Positions 6,588-10,095 of a stretch of DNA of 10,095 bases are shown in pieces (position 1 is the first letter of the stretch; each line of letters begins with the position of its first letter). Made by a program: the position numbers and the translations under genes. The notes beneath the pieces are model-generated. The model ran no database searches. It was not told the origin of the DNA and saw only the letters and a list, made by a program, of their open reading frames with translations. The DNA comes from Comamonadaceae bacterium (lineage in GTDB: Bacteria > Pseudomonadota > Gammaproteobacteria > Burkholderiales > Burkholderiaceae_C), in the NCBI GenBank assembly GCA_947494405.1, contig CANLWQ010000053.1:1-10095 (forward strand), written 5' to 3'.

Positions 6588-6989
6588 ATGAAAGCTGGAA
6601 ATTTTGACTCACTTAGCTACGTCAACCGGCTCAAAGCAGCTGGCATGGAAGGCGGTTTGGCTGAAGTTCAAGCCAGCGTCATGACCGAAGTCATTCAAGA
6701 CCATTTCCACAGCCTCAGCACCAAGCAAGAACTTCAACAACTGAGCCTTGACCTGCGCAAAGAATTACAACTGCAGGGCCAAGAGCTGCGCAAAGAAATG
6801 AATCTGATGGGCCAAGAGTTGCGCAAAGAAATGAATCTGCTGGGCCAAGACCTGCGCAAAGACATGCAACTTCTCAGACTGGAAGTGCAAAAAGACATGC
6901 AGTTACTCGAGCAGCGCATGGTCATCAAGTTGGGCAGCCTCATGGTTTTGGCCATAGGCGTGGTGGCCACCGTGGTCAAGTTGCTTTAA
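6588..6989 (+). CDS. DUF1640-like coiled-coil protein with C-terminal membrane anchor
   Basis: This 133-residue protein has the DUF1640 layout: an N-terminal segment NFDSLSYVNRLKAAGMEGGLAEVQAS (about 5-30) resembling the FDTLxxVxxLxxAG opening of that family, a long charged coiled coil (about 38-112) and a C-terminal hydrophobic helix (about 115-133, LGSLMVLAIGVVATVVKLL) that would anchor it to the membrane. The coiled coil contains five 11-residue repeats at 51-105 of the type LxGQELRKEMN. Related eukaryotic CCDC90/MCUR1 proteins assemble with membrane partners; the bacterial role is unknown. The ATG at 6588 has no Shine-Dalgarno, but a promoter immediately upstream suggests leaderless translation; an in-frame TTG at 6579 would sit in the transcription-start region. 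The stop TAA overlaps the stop of the convergent glycerate kinase gene (shared TTAA, 6986-6989). Confidence 0.8.
   Translation: MKAGNFDSLSYVNRLKAAGMEGGLAEVQASVMTEVIQDHFHSLSTKQELQQLSLDLRKELQLQGQELRKEMNLMGQELRKEMNLLGQDLRKDMQLLRLEVQKDMQLLEQRMVIKLGSLMVLAIGVVATVVKLL
6738..6902 (+). repeat. Five tandem 33-bp units encoding hendecad coiled-coil repeats
   Basis: Five consecutive 33-base units lie inside the DUF1640-like gene at 6738-6770, 6771-6803, 6804-6836, 6837-6869 and 6870-6902. Units two to four are very similar at the DNA level, sharing GGGCCAAGA followed by a Leu codon and GCGCAAAGA, while the first and last have drifted. Each unit encodes 11 residues, the hendecad period of a slightly right-handed coiled coil, so the number of units would set the length of the rod. 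Confidence 0.85.
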
Positions 6990-8305
6990 AGCACCAGCAG
7001 CGCTCTGAAATCGTTCACATTGGTGTGGGTGGGGCCACTCACCACCAAGTCGTCCAAAGCTTCAAAAAACCGGTAACTGTCATTGCGGTCTAAATACGCC
7101 GAGGGTTTCAAGCCCACTGCGTCAGCCCGCGCTAGCGTGTCGGGCGCTACCCAAGCCCCTGCGTTGTCTTCTACCCCGTCAATGCCGTCGGTGTCGGCCG
7201 CCAAGCCCCATACGCCCGCTTGGCCCTGTAAGGCGACCGCCAGCCCCAAGCAAAACTCACCAGCCCGTCCACCTTTGCCGCGCGGCGTGCCTGCCTCTTG
7301 GGGGCGCACTGTCACTGTGGTTTCACCGCCGCTCAAAATGACGCAAGGTTTTTGAAACGGCCCTTCGCCTTTGGCGGCGGCACGCGCCAGTGCTGCGTGT
7401 ACCTTGCCAACTTCACGCGACTCGCCCTCTATTTCGTCCGACAGCACATAAGCATTCAAGCCCGCAAGACGAGCCAATGCGGCAGCAGCTTTTAGAGACT
7501 GTTGCGGCGTGGCCAACATTTGCACACTGTGGCCTTGAAACACAGGGTCTGCCGGCTTGGGCGTTTCCAACTCACCTGCACGCAAAGCAGCCCACACGGT
7601 TTCGGGCAAAGCAATGCGGTACCGCTCCAAGATGGCTATTGCTTGGGCGCAGGTGCTGCTGTCTGGCACGCTGGGCCCGCTGGCAATCACCGCCGGGTCG
7701 TCACCTGGCACATCGCTGATGGTCAGCGTCACCAGCTGCGCGGGGTGACAAGCCACAGCCAAACGACCGCCTTTGATGCGCGACAGGTGTTTGCGCACCG
7801 TGTTCATTTCCACAATATTCGCACCGCTTTCCAGCAAAGCGCGGTTGATCTGCTGCTTGTCAGCCAAGGTCAGGCCTTGGGCTGGCAGTGTCAGCAAAGC
7901 CGAGCCGCCACCGGAAACCAAGCAAATCACTAAATCGTTGTGCGTGAGGCCATGGCACAAAGCCAGCATGCGCTCGGAAGCTGCGAGTCCCGCCGCGTCA
8001 GGCACGGGATGCGATGCCTCCACCACCTCAATGCGTTGAGTCAGGCCTTGGGGCCGGGGGGGCGTGTGCTGGTAACGGGTGACCACCAAGCCAGACAATT
8101 CAGCATCTGCCGGCCATAAAGCCTCTAGGGCATGGGCCATGGCGCCTGCTGCCTTGCCTGCGCCCAAGACCAAAGTGCGCCCACGCGGCACAGCCGGCAA
8201 ACATGGGGGCATATTCAAAAGAGGCTGGGCACGCGCCACTGAAGCATCAAAGAGTTGGCGCAAAAACCCTTTGGGGTCGTGTGAGTAAGGAGGTGAAACA
8301 GACAT
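6986..8305 (-). CDS. ttuD: Glycerate 2-kinase, type-2 (MOFRL/TtuD-GckA family)
   Basis: This 439-residue protein belongs to the DUF4147/MOFRL family, which phosphorylates D-glycerate with ATP to 2-phosphoglycerate in the cytoplasm; older annotations call it hydroxypyruvate reductase TtuD. Conserved features are LVLGAGKAAGAMA (45-57, with the active-site Lys region), LVSGGGSALL (129-138), EMNTVRKHLSRIKGGRLA (166-183) and ISDVPGDDPAVIASGP (196-211) in the N-terminal domain. The C-terminal MOFRL domain shows ILSGGETTVTVR, GRAGEF and AADTDGIDG. Length is normal for the family (about 420-450). The ATG at 8305 has only a weak ribosome-binding site, but no better in-frame start precedes the conserved helix DPKGFLRQLFDASV. 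It would serve the glycerate, tartrate or glyoxylate branch that feeds glycolysis; no partner genes such as tartronate semialdehyde reductase are next to it. It converges on the DUF1640-like gene with a four-base overlap. Confidence 0.93.
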   Translation of the reverse strand: MSVSPPYSHDPKGFLRQLFDASVARAQPLLNMPPCLPAVPRGRTLVLGAGKAAGAMAHALEALWPADAELSGLVVTRYQHTPPRPQGLTQRIEVVEASHPVPDAAGLAASERMLALCHGLTHNDLVICLVSGGGSALLTLPAQGLTLADKQQINRALLESGANIVEMNTVRKHLSRIKGGRLAVACHPAQLVTLTISDVPGDDPAVIASGPSVPDSSTCAQAIAILERYRIALPETVWAALRAGELETPKPADPVFQGHSVQMLATPQQSLKAAAALARLAGLNAYVLSDEIEGESREVGKVHAALARAAAKGEGPFQKPCVILSGGETTVTVRPQEAGTPRGKGGRAGEFCLGLAVALQGQAGVWGLAADTDGIDGVEDNAGAWVAPDTLARADAVGLKPSAYLDRNDSYRFFEALDDLVVSGPTHTNVNDFRALLVL

Positions 8306-8384
8306 GGCTTGCGAGCATAGCGTATCGCCTCAAGTTCTAGCCTCTCGCGTCGATTAGCAGTTATCTTAAGTTGCGAAGCACACC

Positions 8385-8705
8385 ATGGCCACCTTTGACT
8401 TTCAAAAATATTTGCAGTCCGACACCACCGAAAACGAAAACCTGTGGGTCTGGTTTGCTTTTATCGTTTTTTTTCCCTTGGTGATTTTTTGGTACACGGG
8501 TCGCATGCTGACCAAGGGCGTTGAAGCCGCGAACCAGCAAATGGCCACCAATGCCAGACGGCAAATGATCAGCCACAACCAACAAGTTGAGCAAAGTGCC
8601 CAGCGTCGCTTAAAGATGCAAAAAGAACACCAAATTTATTTGGCCGAACGCGAAAAACGCTTGCAGGCCTATGAAGAAAAACTCAGGGCCGCAGCAGCGC
8701 CCTGA
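8385..8705 (+). CDS. Small membrane protein with coiled-coil tail, function unknown
   Basis: This 106-residue protein is not one I recognise. Residues 1-19 are polar (MATFDFQKYLQSDTTENEN), 20-38 form one very aromatic transmembrane helix (LWVWFAFIVFFPLVIFWYT), and 39-106 form a highly charged, Gln/Lys/Arg/Glu-rich helix (QQVEQSAQRRLKMQKEHQIY, then EREKRLQAYEEKLRAAAAP) likely to be a coiled coil. The positive charge after the helix (R40, K44) places the tail in the cytoplasm by the positive-inside rule. The ATG at 8385 has only a weak ribosome-binding site. It lies divergent from the glycerate kinase with 79 bases between the two starts. It ends 54 bases before the lipoprotein gene and could share its transcript. 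Roles in membrane scaffolding are possible but unsupported. Confidence 0.75.
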   Translation: MATFDFQKYLQSDTTENENLWVWFAFIVFFPLVIFWYTGRMLTKGVEAANQQMATNARRQMISHNQQVEQSAQRRLKMQKEHQIYLAEREKRLQAYEEKLRAAAAP

Positions 8706-8759
8706 TACAAAACAGTAGGATGGTGGCCATGCCTTCATTGTTTGAGGCAAGGAGCCGCC

Positions 8760-9302
8760 ATGAGGTTGGGGTTTGCAGTTCATGCATTGTTCATGGTTTT
8801 TGTCTTGGTGGCGTGTTCCACCAAGCCAGTGGCTGTTCTTACGCCCCAGCCTACGCAGCCTGCGCTCCCCCCCACCGCATTGCCCGAAACGCCCGCACCA
8901 GACGCAAGCGCTTCCGCACCGCTTTCAGGAATCGAACCGCCAGTCCCACCCGCCAGCCCAGCGGTTTATGAGGCCAGCAGCGCCGATTACCGCCGCGATG
9001 CGGCCCGCCATATTTACCGGCGTCTGCCAGCGCGCATTTACAAGGGCAAGCTGCCACCCATGTTGAAAGCGGTGGTGGTGGTGGATATACATATAGAGCC
9101 CTCAGGACAAATTGGGCATATCGATTGGGTGCGCGTGCCCAAACATGCGCCCGAGGTGAAGCAAGACATTGAGCAAGCCATTTTTCAATCGGCACCTTTT
9201 CCTGCGCCCTCGCAGTTCAAGCGGGTGCGTTACACCGAAACTTGGTTGTGGCACAAAAGCGGGCGCTTTCAGCTTGACACCCTGACCGAGGGGCAGCACT
9301 GA
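8760..9302 (+). CDS. Lipoprotein with TonB C-terminal-like domain
   Basis: This 180-residue protein begins with a short n-region (MRLGF) and a hydrophobic signal ending in a perfect lipobox, LVAC, giving lipidated C19. A Pro/Ala/Thr-rich, low-complexity linker runs to about residue 70. The C-terminal domain (about 75-180) contains VVVDIHIEPSGQIGHIDWVR and a later AIFQSAPFPAPSQF, matching the pattern of TonB C-terminal domains (VxVxxxVxxxGxVxxVxVxxS ... AxxxxxPFPxP). Unlike true TonB it has no N-terminal transmembrane anchor, so it would sit in the periplasm on a lipid. Ser at +2 suggests export to the outer membrane. The ATG at 8760 follows an excellent Shine-Dalgarno (AAGGAG, 5 bases upstream); an in-frame start at 8742 would place that site inside the gene. 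Related betaproteobacterial proteins are unannotated, and no exbB/exbD or receptor gene is visible. Confidence 0.82.
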   Translation: MRLGFAVHALFMVFVLVACSTKPVAVLTPQPTQPALPPTALPETPAPDASASAPLSGIEPPVPPASPAVYEASSADYRRDAARHIYRRLPARIYKGKLPPMLKAVVVVDIHIEPSGQIGHIDWVRVPKHAPEVKQDIEQAIFQSAPFPAPSQFKRVRYTETWLWHKSGRFQLDTLTEGQH

Positions 9303-9460
9303 TATATCGGTACTTTATAGCTAAATTCGTCAAATAAATTAAAAGTGACAGTAATTTAGACTTTCACAAAAATCCCCTAAATTCGCATTTTTTGCGAATA
9401 TCATGCTCGGGCGACAGATTTAAGGGCTTAATCCCGTCTTTTTTTGAAAGTGAACAAACC
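9303..9460 (+). promoter_or_regulatory. AT-rich intergenic region with candidate promoter and perfect palindrome
   Basis: These 158 bases are clearly more AT-rich than the flanking genes. A candidate sigma-70 promoter is TTTAGA (9355-9360), 17 bases, TAAATT (9378-9383), each a four-of-six match. A perfect inverted repeat, ATTCGCA (9381-9387) / TGCGAAT (9393-9399) with a five-T loop, overlaps the -10, and CTAAATTCG occurs twice (9321-9329 and 9377-9385). No U-run follows the hairpin, so it is more likely an operator or mRNA leader structure than a terminator. A T7 run at about 9441-9447 has no strong stem before it. Confidence 0.4.
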
Positions 9461-10006
9461 ATGAGCAGTTCCCCATCCTCGCCGCCCGTCGGCACAGCAC
9501 CCACGTTTGCTGACTGGATTTTCATAGCGGTTTTGGTGGGCGCCATTGCTTTGGTCGCTTACCTTGGCGAAATCGCGTTTGAGCATGCGCAACAAACGGA
9601 GAAAAGTAAGCGCAACGCTGAAGGTTTGGTGACATGGCTGAGCACAGCCAGTACGGATCGCTTCAACCCCGATTACCCGGTTAAAGCTTGTGCAGGTGGC
9701 GGTGACGCCAAAACCAGTCCTTGGGGCGCCTGCCTAGAGCATTTGTTGGCGAATGACTTCAAGAGCATGCAAAACGCTTTCAATGGCAAACCGCCCGCCT
9801 TCATTGAAGCATGCAACCCCTCTGATAAAAGCCTTAGAGGTGACATTGTTTTGTTGAAAAACACAGCCACCGCGCCAGGGTCTGCCGTGGCCTCCGTCAG
9901 CTCGCAACTGGTGGCTGAGGACAGCATTGACCAAAAACTTCAATTAAGTATCGCTATCTGTGACAAAGGTGCTTACCTTGTCAAAGTGGCTGACTTTGAA
10001 TTCTGA
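9461..10006 (+). CDS. Single-pass membrane protein with four-cysteine extracytoplasmic domain, unknown function
   Basis: I do not recognise this 181-residue protein. The N-terminus is Ser/Pro-rich (MSSSPSSPPVGTAPTF), followed by one transmembrane helix at about 19-40 (WIFIAVLVGAIALVAYLGEI), a charged linker (EHAQQTEKSKR) and a soluble domain of about 130 residues. That domain has exactly four cysteines, C77, C91, C118 and C167, which could form two disulfides if it lies in the periplasm; topology is not certain. The arrangement of a helix followed by a small globular domain superficially recalls pilin-like or secretion-accessory proteins, but there is no prepilin peptidase motif. The ATG at 9461 was preferred because it begins a plausible membrane protein; a TTG at 9392 would add 23 residues with no support. 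The next gene starts 8 bases after its stop, so the two are likely one operon. Confidence 0.75.
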   Translation: MSSSPSSPPVGTAPTFADWIFIAVLVGAIALVAYLGEIAFEHAQQTEKSKRNAEGLVTWLSTASTDRFNPDYPVKACAGGGDAKTSPWGACLEHLLANDFKSMQNAFNGKPPAFIEACNPSDKSLRGDIVLLKNTATAPGSAVASVSSQLVAEDSIDQKLQLSIAICDKGAYLVKVADFEF

Positions 10007-10014
10007 GGCTGAAC

Positions 10015-10095
10015 ATGACACAAGAATTGAACACCCCAACCACAGCTCAAAAACTGATTGACATTGACGCTGTCGACGCCAAAACCCTGCTGGGC
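10015..10095 (+). CDS. N-terminal fragment of an unidentified protein (possibly rhodanese-like)
   Basis: Only 27 codons are in the window, beginning MTQELNTPTTAQKLIDIDAV and continuing DAKTLLG to the edge. The ATG has a good Shine-Dalgarno (GAGG at 10005-10008, overlapping the preceding stop, six bases upstream). The pattern 'LIDIDAVDAKTLL' resembles the start of rhodanese-like domains, which open with an I-x-x-x-E/D-L-x-x-L-L strand-helix, but this is too short to decide. The 8-base gap to the membrane-protein gene indicates cotranscription. Confidence 0.6.
   Translation, partial: MTQELNTPTTAQKLIDIDAVDAKTLLG

Noticed and set aside
8720..8971. An 83-codon frame starting at ATG 8720, overlapping the lipoprotein gene.
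   Set aside because: It is in another frame, lacks a ribosome-binding site as good as AAGGAG before 8760, and its product has no recognisable features.
9410..9450. A Rho-independent terminator using GGGCTTAATCCC and the T7 run.
   Set aside because: The stem has only three GC pairs, so it is too weak to call.
9392..9460. A TTG start at 9392 adding 23 residues to the four-cysteine membrane protein.
   Set aside because: It begins inside the 9381-9399 palindrome, has no Shine-Dalgarno, and ATG 9461 gives a conventional short N-terminus before the membrane helix.

Overview
The window looks like chromosomal DNA of a betaproteobacterium, most likely of the Burkholderiales/Comamonadaceae type (Limnohabitans- or Rhodoferax-like). 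This is inferred from moderate GC content, codon use, tight gene packing and the gene set: a BMP-family purine-type ABC transporter next to an adenine/adenosine deaminase, a type-2 glycerate kinase and DUF1640-like coiled-coil proteins. There is no 16S or other decisive marker. I see no tRNA, rRNA, CRISPR array, insertion sequence or integrase.

Layout. Positions 1-168 (+) hold the C-terminal end of a VapC-like PIN-domain protein. Positions 165-6448 are all on the minus strand and read leftwards as one tightly packed cluster: ABC ATPase (6448-4928), permease 1 (4926-3853), permease 2 (3853-2933), BMP-family lipoprotein binding protein (2894-1755), a small exported protein with an HNH-like [10 protein letters not shown] motif (1755-1192) and adenine deaminase (1205-165). 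A strong Rho-independent terminator at 1707-1735 follows the binding-protein gene, yet lies inside the first 17 codons of the HNH-like gene. Positions 6449-6587 are a divergent promoter region. Positions 6588-6989 (+) encode a coiled-coil, tail-anchored DUF1640-like protein with hendecad repeats. Positions 8305-6986 (-) encode a type-2 glycerate kinase (MOFRL family). The right end, on the plus strand, holds a membrane/coiled-coil protein (8385-8705), a lipoprotein with a TonB-C-like domain (8760-9302), a single-pass membrane protein with four cysteines (9461-10006) and the first 27 codons of a further gene (10015 to the edge).

How the genes work together. The BMP lipoprotein would capture a purine nucleoside or nucleobase in the periplasm, the two permeases and the double-NBD ATPase would import it, and the deaminase would convert adenine (or adenosine) to hypoxanthine (or inosine) for salvage or catabolism. 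The terminator between transporter and deaminase suggests the last two genes are made at a lower level or under separate control. The glycerate kinase would feed glycerate into central metabolism as 2-phosphoglycerate and is independent of the purine genes. The right-hand envelope proteins have no assigned function.

Overall this is a fairly ordinary housekeeping/transport region. No convincing new defence or mobile system is visible. The observations most worth a second look are the terminator encoded within a signal peptide, the exported HNH-like protein inserted in a purine operon, the probable leaderless coiled-coil gene, and the uncharacterised envelope proteins at the right end.
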